From JANWWM01 sp046292465 (GTDB taxonomy: Bacteria > Bacteroidota > Chlorobiia > Chlorobiales > Thermochlorobacteraceae): a DNA stretch of 60,597 nucleotides. A program made the position numbers and the translations under genes. Positions 31,970 to 40,647 of this stretch are shown here, piece after piece. Every line of letters starts with the position of its first letter. The stretch's first letter is position 1. The DNA lies in the NCBI GenBank assembly GCA_046292465.1, contig JBKBRB010000015.1:1-60597 (forward strand). Direction: 5' to 3'. Below the pieces are notes generated by a model. It was not told the origin of the DNA. It saw only the letters and a list, made by a program, of their open reading frames with translations, and did not search any database.

Positions 31970-33066
31970 TCGTAGCCCTTTCCAAGTTTGAGCAGTTCTG
32001 CCAAAAGCGGCGTGAGCGCAACATAAAAAATCTGCAACAACTCCGCCACAAAAAAGACACGCCGTAAGTCTGTTCGTCTGAACGGCTTGGTCATCTGCCA
32101 AACCGCGAAGCAATCCACGCCGAGTTTGATGAGAAACGAAGCAAAGGCAATTCGCCATAAATCTCCAAACCACGCCCACACCGGCGCAAGGAAGAGCGCA
32201 AGGTTGAAGGCATAAATCAACGCAAGCGCAAGAAGAAACAGCCATGAAACATCGCCGTAAGCCGTGCCTTTCGACGCCCAACGGATTCGCTGTTTGAGAA
32301 AATTGCGAATCGTTGCAACCGGTAATGTTTTCACGGTCGTTCGTTCCGATGCCAAGAAATCAACTCGATAACCGGCTCGGAAGATGTTGCGCATAACGGC
32401 TTCGTCGTCGCCCGATGCAAGTTTGATTTTGCCGAAACCGCCTGTCTCAAAAAACAACTTGCGGCGATAAGCGATATTTGCACCGTTGCAAATGGCAGGT
32501 TTTCCAAGTTTAATGAGCGCGCCGCCAATCGCAACAAGCGAGAGAAAATCGAGCGATTGAGATTTTGCAAAGAGATTTTTTTCGCCGTGATAAAGAACGG
32601 GCATCGAGAGAAACCCAAGCGATGAATCCGAAAAGGCTTTGCTAATGTCTTCAATCCAAGTGGGCGGCACGAGGCAATCGGCGTCGGTGCATGCAATTAC
32701 ATCACCTTTGGCGATGGCAATGCCTTTGGCGAGCGACGGTTTTTTCCCGATAGGCGTTTCGTTGCGAATTAAAGTCAAACAGCCAATCCTTTGTGCAAGT
32801 GCAAGTTGCGCGGTTTCATCTTCGGAGGCGTCGTCAATCAGGATAATTTCAAGCGGAGCACATGTTTGCAAGGAAAGGCTTTGTAAGCAAGTGGCGATAA
32901 ACTGCGCTTCGTTGCGAGCCGCAATCACAACGGAAACCGTCGGCAGCGACATGCTGACGGTTGGAGTTTGTGCGGAGTCGAGTTTCCAAAATCCGAATAA
33001 AATCCAAGCAACAAAACTCACATACACGAAGAGCGAGAAGAGAAAAAGAAAGAAGAAAACGCTCAC
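31945..33066 (-). CDS. membrane glycosyltransferase family 2
   Basis: 373 residues. N-terminal helix (FFFLFLFSLFVYVSFVAWIL), then a GT-A domain with VSVVIAARNEAQFIATCLQS, LIDDASEDET, DAD in ACTDADCLV, GDD in LASGDDEAVM and QRIRW, followed by C-terminal helices. Architecture and motifs are those of its neighbour at 29927, indicating an old duplication with specialised roles. Its start overlaps the upstream membrane gene by 4 bases. The acceptor is unknown; candidates are a glycolipid or hopanoid-like lipid head group. Confidence 0.88.
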   Translation of the reverse strand: MSVFFFLFLFSLFVYVSFVAWILFGFWKLDSAQTPTVSMSLPTVSVVIAARNEAQFIATCLQSLSLQTCAPLEIILIDDASEDETAQLALAQRIGCLTLIRNETPIGKKPSLAKGIAIAKGDVIACTDADCLVPPTWIEDISKAFSDSSLGFLSMPVLYHGEKNLFAKSQSLDFLSLVAIGGALIKLGKPAICNGANIAYRRKLFFETGGFGKIKLASGDDEAVMRNIFRAGYRVDFLASERTTVKTLPVATIRNFLKQRIRWASKGTAYGDVSWLFLLALALIYAFNLALFLAPVWAWFGDLWRIAFASFLIKLGVDCFAVWQMTKPFRRTDLRRVFFVAELLQIFYVALTPLLAELLKLGKGYEWKGVNRK

Positions 33067-33959
33067 GGCGTTGAAAAGCGAAGTTTGGGAATAACGGCAA
33101 GTCCAATCAGGGCGGGCACAAGCAAGTTCATTGTAAAAATCAGGAGCGAGGCGGCAATGCCTGCTTCCGCCGAATAGCCAAGTGCAGAAATAAAATACGC
33201 CGCCGTCGCTTCGCGCAAGCCTAAATCGCCAATGAAAAATGGCACAAGCGCTTTGGCAATCCAGACCGACGAGACCGCCACAAACGCCTGTTCAAACGGC
33301 ATCGGCATACTTTCCAAACACGCATTGATGAGCAAGCAAAATTGAACGGTGGAAACCATGTGCCGCAAAAAGCCATAAAGCAAGGCTTTGCACCACTCTT
33401 CCGATGTATAATCCAACAAGAAATTTAACGTTTCAGGAAACGGGAAGCGCGATTTTGAAACCCAAACCAAACCTACTAACGAAAGCAGTGCGAAAAGGAA
33501 AAGCCAAAGAAAAACCAAAGCGAGATTTTGGTGATGTGTAAGGTGGAAAAAGTAAGCGAGTGACGCTAAGCCAAAAAGCAAAGTAAAAACGCCGAGAATT
33601 TGTCCGTTGATGAAAACGAGCGTGAGTAAGCGCGCGCGAGGCACTTCGGCGTGAAAGAACATTTGCGCGGCGTATTTGCCAATGTGAAGCGGCGTGGTAA
33701 TTGCGCCTGCTGTGCCAATTAGCACCGATTGAAGGGCGTCAAACAAACTCGTCTGTGAATCTTGTCGGCTAATCAAGACCTTCCATTTGAGCGATTCCAA
33801 CAAAAAACTCACAGGCACAAGCGCGATGGCAGTCCACGCAAGGCGATAGTCAATCTTCACAAAGGCTTGAAGAACGGCATCGAGATTCACTTTTGAAAAA
33901 AGCACGCCCAAGAGCACCAGCGAGAGCAAAATTTTCAGTGGCAAGAAGTAGCGTTTCAT
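33063..33959 (-). CDS. UPF0104 / LPG-synthase transmembrane-region flippase-like protein
   Basis: 298 residues with about eight membrane helices. LKILLSLVLLGVLFSKVNLD, FVKIDYRLAWTAIALVPVSF, GAITTPLHIGKYAAQMFF and the late FFIGDLGLREATAAYFI match the lysylphosphatidylglycerol synthetase transmembrane region family (AglD/MprF N-terminus). Such stand-alone proteins are usually next to GT2 genes and probably flip or help transfer glycolipids. First gene of a six-gene minus-strand operon; the next gene overlaps it by 4 bases. Confidence 0.83.
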   Translation of the reverse strand: MKRYFLPLKILLSLVLLGVLFSKVNLDAVLQAFVKIDYRLAWTAIALVPVSFLLESLKWKVLISRQDSQTSLFDALQSVLIGTAGAITTPLHIGKYAAQMFFHAEVPRARLLTLVFINGQILGVFTLLFGLASLAYFFHLTHHQNLALVFLWLFLFALLSLVGLVWVSKSRFPFPETLNFLLDYTSEEWCKALLYGFLRHMVSTVQFCLLINACLESMPMPFEQAFVAVSSVWIAKALVPFFIGDLGLREATAAYFISALGYSAEAGIAASLLIFTMNLLVPALIGLAVIPKLRFSTP

Positions 33960-34053
33960 CTTATTTGGCGAGCATCATTTTGGATTGCCAAAAGGCAAAT
34001 ATACCAAATGCGCAATGTAGTGTAATAACATGTCAATACTTTTAAGATTTGTT

Positions 34054-34061
34054 GTATCTTC
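34054..34061 (+). promoter_or_regulatory. putative -7 element before the ABC-F gene
   Basis: GTATCTTC ending 26 bases before ATG 34088. It is one of four near-identical GTATCTT(T/C) sequences 26-60 bases before plus-strand genes in this window, and resembles the Bacteroidota -7 element TAnnTTTG. No clear -33 TTTG at the right distance. Confidence 0.35.
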
Positions 34062-34087
34062 GCACTTTTCAAAATCGCTTTCTTAAT

Positions 34088-36016
34088 ATGCTTGAAGCAC
34101 GCAACCTTTCACTGACAATTGGCACGAAAGAACTCTTGATTGACGCATCGTTTCGGATTGGTGATGACGAAAAAGTGGGGCTTGTTGGCTTAAACGGCAC
34201 AGGCAAGTCTACCCTGCTCAAATTTATTGCTGGTCAAATGCCGTCTCAGACGCTTCACTATACTGGTCAACTCTTGAAATCATCTTCGACCACGATTGGC
34301 TACCTACCACAAGAAATTTCCTTCGATGGTGACCATGAGAAAACGGCTCTGCAATATGCGATGCAAGCCAACGAGCGGCTCTTCAAACTTTCGCAAGATA
34401 TTGAGCGGATGGAAAAAGAACTTGCGCTGCCGATTGACCACGAAAGCGACGCTTACCATGCGCTCATTGAGAAATTTACCGATGCCACACACGAGTTCGA
34501 GCGTCTCGGTGGCTATCGCATGCAAGCTGACGCCGAAAAAGTTTTGTCAGGATTGGGCTTTTCGCGAGAAGACTTTCACAAGAAGGTCAAGGAATTTTCA
34601 GGCGGTTGGCAAATGCGCCTCTTAATTACGAAGTTACTACTGCAAAACAACACACTGCTCTTGCTCGATGAACCAACAAATCACCTCGACATCGATTCGC
34701 TGCAATGGCTGGAAAACTACTTGCTTTCTTACAACGGTGCTTACATCATTATTTCGCACGACCGCTACTTTCTCGATAAACTCACAAAGAAGACGCTTGA
34801 AATCAGTTTCAAACGCATTACAGAATACAAGGGCAATTACTCTTTCTACGAACAACAAAAGGCGGAGCGATACGAGATTTTAATGGCGGAATATGAAAAC
34901 AAGCTCAAGCAAATTGCGCACTTGCAGAAATTCGTCGACCGCTTCAAAGCCAAAGCCACAAAAGCGTCGCAGGCGCAAAGTCGCATGAAGATGATTGAAA
35001 AACTTCAACAAGGCTTAGAAGCTCCTGAAGAAGATTTATCTCAAATCGCATTTTCATTTCCCAAAGCCGCTCCCTCTGGCAAAATGGTGCTTTCGCTTGA
35101 AGGGGTGAGCAAAACTTACACGCTGCCTGACCACTCGAGAAAAGTTGTGTTAAACAACATTGATTTGGAAATCATGCGAGGCGAGCGAATCGCTATTGTT
35201 GGCTCAAATGGCGCAGGAAAATCAACGCTCTGCAAAATCATTTCAAACGAAATTGACTTTGAAGGAAAACGCATAGTTGGGCACAATGTTAGCCTTGCCT
35301 TCTTCGGACAGCATCAAACGGAAATGCTCAACCAGCAGCATACAATTTTGGAAGAGATGATGTCGGTTGCGCCTGATTCAGAGGCACGCATGAAAGTGCG
35401 AGACATTTTGGGGTGCTTCCTCTTTTCGGGCGACGCCGTCAATAAGAAAATCGGTGTGCTTTCAGGTGGCGAAAAGTCGCGCGTAGCGTTGGCGAAAATG
35501 CTCCTAACAGCGTCAAACTTTCTCATTCTCGACGAGCCGACGAACCACTTAGACATGCGCTCAAAAGAAATGCTCATCGAGGCGTTGGATAATTACGATG
35601 GCACGCTCATCGTCGTCTCGCACGATAGGCATTTCCTGAATAGTTTGGTGGAAAAAGTCGTGTTGGTCCAAAATGGCAAACTGCGCACATTCCTTGATGG
35701 CTATGCTGATTTCGTCAAGCGAATGGAAACCGAAACGCAAGCCGAATGGGAACGTCAGAAAGAACTTCAAAAAACGCAATCCAAACCTGCAAAACCAACT
35801 GCCACAACGCCCAAATCCAATCCAAACAAAAAGCATCTTGAAAAACTCGAGAAACAAATTGAAAAGTTAGAGTCTGAAAAACAATCACTTGAATCTGAAA
35901 TGGCATCGCCGGACTTTTTCAAGCAATCAGATTCAAGAGAAAAGACGGCGCGTTACAGCCGCCTGCAAGCCGATTTAGAAATGCTTTATGCCGAGTGGGA
36001 AGCGGTAGCAGGATAA
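34088..36016 (+). CDS. ABC-F family ATP-binding protein
   Basis: 642 residues from ATG 34088 (MLEARNLSLTIGTKELLIDA); 13 further in-frame codons upstream are not family-like. Two ABC domains in tandem with no membrane part: Walker A GLNGTGKS and GSNGAGKS, signatures FSGGWQ and LSGGEKS, Walker B LLLDEPTNHLD and LILDEPTNHLD, joined by a linker helix (ENKLKQIAHLQKFVDRFKAK). A C-terminal coiled coil (HLEKLEKQIEKLESEKQSLE) follows. ABC-F proteins act on the ribosomal E site, in translation control or antibiotic protection; the subclass here looks like Uup/YfmR-type housekeeping. Confidence 0.92.
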   Translation: MLEARNLSLTIGTKELLIDASFRIGDDEKVGLVGLNGTGKSTLLKFIAGQMPSQTLHYTGQLLKSSSTTIGYLPQEISFDGDHEKTALQYAMQANERLFKLSQDIERMEKELALPIDHESDAYHALIEKFTDATHEFERLGGYRMQADAEKVLSGLGFSREDFHKKVKEFSGGWQMRLLITKLLLQNNTLLLLDEPTNHLDIDSLQWLENYLLSYNGAYIIISHDRYFLDKLTKKTLEISFKRITEYKGNYSFYEQQKAERYEILMAEYENKLKQIAHLQKFVDRFKAKATKASQAQSRMKMIEKLQQGLEAPEEDLSQIAFSFPKAAPSGKMVLSLEGVSKTYTLPDHSRKVVLNNIDLEIMRGERIAIVGSNGAGKSTLCKIISNEIDFEGKRIVGHNVSLAFFGQHQTEMLNQQHTILEEMMSVAPDSEARMKVRDILGCFLFSGDAVNKKIGVLSGGEKSRVALAKMLLTASNFLILDEPTNHLDMRSKEMLIEALDNYDGTLIVVSHDRHFLNSLVEKVVLVQNGKLRTFLDGYADFVKRMETETQAEWERQKELQKTQSKPAKPTATTPKSNPNKKHLEKLEKQIEKLESEKQSLESEMASPDFFKQSDSREKTARYSRLQADLEMLYAEWEAVAG

Positions 36017-36072
36017 AAAACGAGATGAGAAACGAAAGTAAGCGCACTTAAAGCACATTGCGGCAAGTTTGC

Positions 36073-36080
36073 GTATCTTT
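36073..36080 (+). promoter_or_regulatory. putative -7 element before the two-domain oxidoreductase gene
   Basis: GTATCTTT ending 28 bases before ATG 36109. Same motif as at 47172 and 51950. TTG at 36058-36060 is too close (13 bases) for the usual 19-21 spacing, so the upstream element is uncertain. Confidence 0.35.
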
Positions 36081-36108
36081 ACCGCTCTAAATTTTCAAAC
36101 TCACTCGC

Positions 36109-38253
36109 ATGCAACAGTTGGTTCAAAATTCGCGCTCGGGCACGATTAAAGTTAAATCTGTTCCCGCTCCGACCTTGAAAAGCGGAATGGTTGTGGTGCG
36201 TAACCTTTACAGCCTGATTAGTGCTGGCACGGAGCGCACGAAAGTTGACTTCGCTAAAAAATCACTGCTTGAAAAAGCACGCGCTCGTCCTGACCTTGTC
36301 AAACTCGTTTTGAAGCAAGTCAAAGAACAAGGCTTGCTGGAAACCGTCGAGCGCGCGCTCAATAAGCTCGATAGCGACGCGGCAATGGGCTATTCCTCTG
36401 CAGGCGTTGTGCTCGAAGTGGCAAGCGACGTGGCGGATATTCGCGTCGGCGACTTGGTCGCGTGTGCAGGTGCAGGCTATGCGTCGCATGCAGAAATCAT
36501 CGTTGTTCCGAAAAACCTTGTTGCTAAACTCCCCGCAGGCGTTTCGCCCAAAGATGCAGCATACACCACACTCGGCGCGATTGCCATGCAAGGCTTGCGC
36601 CAAGCCGCACCGACACTCGGCGAAACCGTGCTCGTAACCGGCTTGGGATTGGTTGGACTTTTAACCGTTCAACTGCTGAAAGCCAATGGCTGTCGCGTGG
36701 TCGGCATTGATGTTAATCCTGCCTCAATTCAACTTGCCAAAGAACTCGGATGCGACCTTGCCCTCGCACGCTCCGAAGAAACTATCAAAGAGCAAATTCT
36801 CGCATTCACAAACGGCTACGGCGTTGATGCCGTCATTATTACGGCATCGACATCGTCCAACGAACCTGTTGAATTTGCCGCCGACGTCTTGCGCGATAGG
36901 GGCAGAGTGGTGATGGTCGGCGTTACAGGCATGAACCTTCCGCGCACGCCTTACTACATGAAGGAATTAGAGTTCAAACTCTCGCGCTCTTACGGCGCAG
37001 GACGCTACGACGCCAACTACGAAGAAAAGGGGATTGATTATCCGATTGGCTATGTGCGCTGGACGGAGAATCGCAACATGCAAACCTTTCTGCACCTGCT
37101 CGCCGAAAAGAAGCTCAACCTCGAGAAACTCACTACGCATGTTTTCCCGATTGCACAAGGCGAAGAAGCCTATAAACTCATCAGCGGTGAGCGCAAAGAG
37201 CGATACATCGGCATTTTGCTCGATTACGGCGACTTTCAACTCGGCTCAAATCTCCAACAAGAAGTTTCAAAGAACGGTCGCACACGTGCAAAGCAAACAT
37301 CATCGGAAATTCGCATCGGCTTTATCGGCGCAGGTAGTTTCGCACAAGGCTTTTTGATTCCCGCGCTGAAATCGCACCATGTTGCGCTCGAGGGCGTCTG
37401 CACCGCAAGCGGCTTGACGGCGGAAAATGTCAAATCCAAATTCGGCTTCCGCTATGCCACAGCGAGCGTTGACGATATTTTGAACGACGAGCATATCAAC
37501 ACTGTTTTTATTGCCACGCGACACAACCTTCACGCCGACCTTGTTGTCAAGTGCCTTAATGCGGGCAAGCACGTTTTCGTTGAAAAGCCTTTGGCAACAA
37601 CAGAAGAGGATTTACAGCGCGTTATCGAGGCGTTTGAAAAATCCGATAAGCAACTCTTGACCGGCTTCAATCGACGGTTCAGCGAGCCTGTTCAAACCTT
37701 GAAGCGTTACTTCGGCAGTTTGAAATCACCGATTTCCGTTCATTACCGCGTCAATGCAGGGTTTCTGCCCAAAGACCATTGGACTCAAGATTTGGTTGAA
37801 GGCGGCGGCAGATTGATTGGTGAAGGATGTCACTTTATTGACACGATTCAATACCTTACAGGTTCAGAGCCGGTGCGTGTCTTTGCTGAACTCGTGCCGT
37901 CGGAAGTGCGCGAAAATTGGAACATCACGATTCGCTTTGAAAACGGAAGCGTCGGCGTGATTCAATATCTTTGCAACGGCGATAAACTTTACCCCAAAGA
38001 GCGCATCGAGATTTTTGGAGGCAATCGCATTGGCATTATGGAAAACTTCAAAGAAGTGATACTTTCCGAGCAAGGTGCGAAGCGCGTGCGTGAGTTCGGC
38101 GGGGGCAAAGGACACAAAGAAGAAATCGCTGCGTTTCTTGAATCGATTAAAACAGGAGCACCGGCGATTGACTTTCGTAGCCAAGTGCTCACGACGCTGG
38201 CAACCTTCCGCCTCAATCAAAGCATTGACAGCGGGTTGCCAGAATTGATTTAG
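36109..38253 (+). CDS. bi-domain oxidoreductase: medium-chain dehydrogenase fused to Gfo/Idh/MocA
   Basis: 714 residues. The N-terminal MDR domain (about 1-375) has SAGTERTKVDFAKKSLLEKA, GYSSAGVVLEVASDVADIRV and the nucleotide site TGLGLVGLLTVQLLKANGCR; the usual zinc-binding Cys of alcohol dehydrogenases is not obvious. After a linker near 380-400, a Gfo/Idh/MocA domain has IRIGFIGAGSFAQGFLIPAL, the EKPLATTEEDL motif and GGGRLIGEGCHFIDTI. This fusion is known from glycan-synthesis loci, where it probably oxidises and reduces a sugar or inositol in sequence. Here it stands alone between an ABC-F gene and a regulator. Confidence 0.9.
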   Translation: MQQLVQNSRSGTIKVKSVPAPTLKSGMVVVRNLYSLISAGTERTKVDFAKKSLLEKARARPDLVKLVLKQVKEQGLLETVERALNKLDSDAAMGYSSAGVVLEVASDVADIRVGDLVACAGAGYASHAEIIVVPKNLVAKLPAGVSPKDAAYTTLGAIAMQGLRQAAPTLGETVLVTGLGLVGLLTVQLLKANGCRVVGIDVNPASIQLAKELGCDLALARSEETIKEQILAFTNGYGVDAVIITASTSSNEPVEFAADVLRDRGRVVMVGVTGMNLPRTPYYMKELEFKLSRSYGAGRYDANYEEKGIDYPIGYVRWTENRNMQTFLHLLAEKKLNLEKLTTHVFPIAQGEEAYKLISGERKERYIGILLDYGDFQLGSNLQQEVSKNGRTRAKQTSSEIRIGFIGAGSFAQGFLIPALKSHHVALEGVCTASGLTAENVKSKFGFRYATASVDDILNDEHINTVFIATRHNLHADLVVKCLNAGKHVFVEKPLATTEEDLQRVIEAFEKSDKQLLTGFNRRFSEPVQTLKRYFGSLKSPISVHYRVNAGFLPKDHWTQDLVEGGGRLIGEGCHFIDTIQYLTGSEPVRVFAELVPSEVRENWNITIRFENGSVGVIQYLCNGDKLYPKERIEIFGGNRIGIMENFKEVILSEQGAKRVREFGGGKGHKEEIAAFLESIKTGAPAIDFRSQVLTTLATFRLNQSIDSGLPELI

Positions 38254-38299
38254 CAGACTTGATTGAGCGTTTTGACGAATCTAACTCATCATCACACCA

Positions 38300-39796
38300 T
38301 TGCAAATGCCTTCTGAACGATATAAGCTCTTTGTAGTAGATGATGATGCGACGTTCTGTCTTTTGCTCGAGAGAATTCTTTCACGCGATTACGACGTCCA
38401 TACCTTCACCAATCCGATGGAAGCCGTCGAGCATATTGCAAAGGAAAAGCCCGACCTGATTTTAAGCGATTACACCATGCCCGATATGAACGGACTTGAA
38501 CTCACGCGGCTTATCAAAGAGCGTTATCCGCAGTTGCCGATTATTGTTCTGACCGGCTACGGAAGCGTTGAATCAGCGGTGGAAGTCTTGAAGGCAGGCG
38601 CGTTTGATTATATGGAAAAATCCATTTCAGGCGGCGCGTCGTCGGCAAACTTCACCGTGCTTCGCACGCGCATTAGCAATGCGATTGAGCAAGCACGCAC
38701 GAAACTCGTCTCCGAGCAATACAAGCAAGAGAACGAAAAATTAAAACGCAAGTTCAAGCAGTTTCGCTCGACTGAGCTTTTCGGCACCAGCGAAGCCATC
38801 GAGCGCATTCGGCGAATGATTGAGCAAATTGCTCGCACAGATTCTACAGTTTTAATTTTGGGCGAAACAGGCACCGGGAAAAATGTTTCAGCGGAAATGA
38901 TTCATCGGCTCTCCGCGCGTGCGGGCAAAGGCGAGTTCGTTGAAATCAACTGCGCCGCGCTCCCTGAAAACTTGCTTGAAGCCGAACTTTTCGGCTACGA
39001 AAAAGGCGCGTTCACCGATGCCAAAGAAATGAAAAAAGGCTTGTTTGAAATTGCCAACAACGGCACGATTTTCCTTGATGAAATTGATTCCACCTCGCCA
39101 TTAGTGCAGTCCAAATTGCTCACGGTTTTGGAGACGCGCAGTTTCAGGCGCATTGGCGGAAGCCAACCGATTTCCGTCAATGTTCGACTCATCTGCGCCA
39201 CCAATGCCTCACTGACGGAAAAGGTCCAACAAGGCAAGTTTCGACAAGATTTATTTTTCAGAATCAATGTCGTCTCGCTGACGATGCCGCCACTTCGCAC
39301 GCTGGGCAACGATATTATTCTGCTTGCAGAGATGTTCATCAAACAGTTTTCGGAGGAAATGGGAAAACATGTCTTAGGGCTTTCCGACGATGCCAAACAC
39401 ATCTTGCTTTCAAACCCATGGCACGGCAACGTGCGCGAACTTCGCAATGTGATGGAGCGCGCGGTCGTCTTCACGGAAAACAATCACTTTGTAACCGCTA
39501 AGGAACTGGCTCTGTTGGAAGAGCATGCCGACAGTGCACGGCTTGCAACGCCCATGTCTGATACGCTACCTGTAACTGCTGAAAAAATGTTTTCTCTGCC
39601 GATGGGCAAATCACTCGAGGAGGTTAAACTTGCCTACATCAAAGCCGTTCTAAACGACTGCAAATATCATTACACAGAAGCCGCTAAAATTCTCGATATT
39701 ACGCCCAAAGCCTTATGGGAAATTCGCAAACGATATAACATCGTGGGAGACGATACAGCATCTTCACCGAAAGAACTTCAACCGAAAGGATTCTAA
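38300..39796 (+). CDS. NtrC-type sigma-54-dependent response regulator
   Basis: 498 residues: receiver domain (1-115, phospho-Asp57 in LILSDYTMPDMNG), a helical linker, the AAA+ domain (about 158-395) with Walker A GETGTGKN and Walker B GTIFLDEID, and a C-terminal Fis-type HTH (YTEAAKILDITPKALWEIRK). The sigma-54 contact loop reads GAFTDA (236-241) instead of GAFTGA, a variant seen in some activators. No sensor kinase is adjacent. The next gene starts 5 bases downstream, so they are probably co-transcribed. Confidence 0.93.
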   Translation: MQMPSERYKLFVVDDDATFCLLLERILSRDYDVHTFTNPMEAVEHIAKEKPDLILSDYTMPDMNGLELTRLIKERYPQLPIIVLTGYGSVESAVEVLKAGAFDYMEKSISGGASSANFTVLRTRISNAIEQARTKLVSEQYKQENEKLKRKFKQFRSTELFGTSEAIERIRRMIEQIARTDSTVLILGETGTGKNVSAEMIHRLSARAGKGEFVEINCAALPENLLEAELFGYEKGAFTDAKEMKKGLFEIANNGTIFLDEIDSTSPLVQSKLLTVLETRSFRRIGGSQPISVNVRLICATNASLTEKVQQGKFRQDLFFRINVVSLTMPPLRTLGNDIILLAEMFIKQFSEEMGKHVLGLSDDAKHILLSNPWHGNVRELRNVMERAVVFTENNHFVTAKELALLEEHADSARLATPMSDTLPVTAEKMFSLPMGKSLEEVKLAYIKAVLNDCKYHYTEAAKILDITPKALWEIRKRYNIVGDDTASSPKELQPKGF

Positions 39797-39800
39797 TCCG

Positions 39801-40646
39801 ATGTCGAAAACAATTAACATTTTTTTTCTTGCTGATGTTGTCGGACAGCCCGGCGTGGAAATTGTTACGCGCATGCTCAAAGGATACATTCAGAAATATG
39901 ATATTCATTTTGCGATATGCAATGGTGAGAACGCTTACAACGGCAAGGGCATGAGCCTTGAAATTATGCACCAACTTCGCACGGCGGGCATTGATGTGAT
40001 TTCAGGGGGGAATCATATTTGGGACAATTTCAAGTTTCACGAAGTTCTGCGGAACGAAACGAACGTCTTACGCCCTGCCAACTACCCAAAGGGCACTTAC
40101 GGCACAGGTTTTGGCACTTACAATCTTCCGAATGGGCTTGGGAAAATCGGCGTGCTCAACCTTCAAGGTCGGACATTTATGTGCACTATTGATTGTCCAT
40201 TTCGCACGGCGGACTGGGTGTTGGAAAAAATGAAGGGCGTCAAATACATCATCGTCGACATGCACGCGGAAGCCACTGCTGAAAAAGCTGCATTAGCGTG
40301 GTATCTTGACGGACGCGTTTCGGCAGTGATGGGCTCACACTCGCATGTGCCGAGCGGCGACGAGCGTATTCTTCCAAAAGGAACAGGCTTCTGCACCGAT
40401 GTGGGTATGACCGGTCCTTACGACTCCGTGATTGGCATGGTTACCAAGTCGGCGATTGACCGCTTCATCTACCAAACGCCACACAAATACGAATGCGCAA
40501 AAAACGACGTGCACCTGTGCGCAATGGTCATTAAACTTGACCCTGAAACAGGCAAGTGTGTGCATTTAGAACGCGTGATTTTTCCTGAGTTTGTTAAATC
40601 GACTCTCGGACGCTCGCCTGAAACGAAAGCAGAGTCCGTCTCTTAG
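39801..40646 (+). CDS. YmdB-like metallophosphoesterase (TIGR00282 family)
   Basis: 281 residues. Metal-binding motifs: FLADVVGQPGVEIV (Asp), CNGENAYNGKGM (Asn/Glu), SGGNHIWDN (GNH) and GSHSHVPSGDERILPKGTGF (His-x-His). The family forms binuclear-iron phosphodiesterases; the Bacillus YmdB hydrolyses cyclic nucleotides and influences biofilm versus motility decisions. It directly follows a sigma-54 regulator, which may be meaningful. It converges on trpD with one base between the genes. Confidence 0.9.
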   Translation: MSKTINIFFLADVVGQPGVEIVTRMLKGYIQKYDIHFAICNGENAYNGKGMSLEIMHQLRTAGIDVISGGNHIWDNFKFHEVLRNETNVLRPANYPKGTYGTGFGTYNLPNGLGKIGVLNLQGRTFMCTIDCPFRTADWVLEKMKGVKYIIVDMHAEATAEKAALAWYLDGRVSAVMGSHSHVPSGDERILPKGTGFCTDVGMTGPYDSVIGMVTKSAIDRFIYQTPHKYECAKNDVHLCAMVIKLDPETGKCVHLERVIFPEFVKSTLGRSPETKAESVS

Positions 40647-40647
40647 G

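Noticed and set aside
31970..32281. Upstream part of the frame containing the 72-residue orphan
   Set aside because: This part overlaps the GT2 coding region in another frame and has a Cys/Arg-rich, unnatural composition; only the last 72 codons look real.
34013..34015. TTG as the -33 element of a minus-strand promoter with TATATTTG at 34003-33996
   Set aside because: The spacer is only 9 bases, far from the 19-21 expected, so no promoter is called for the 33959 gene.
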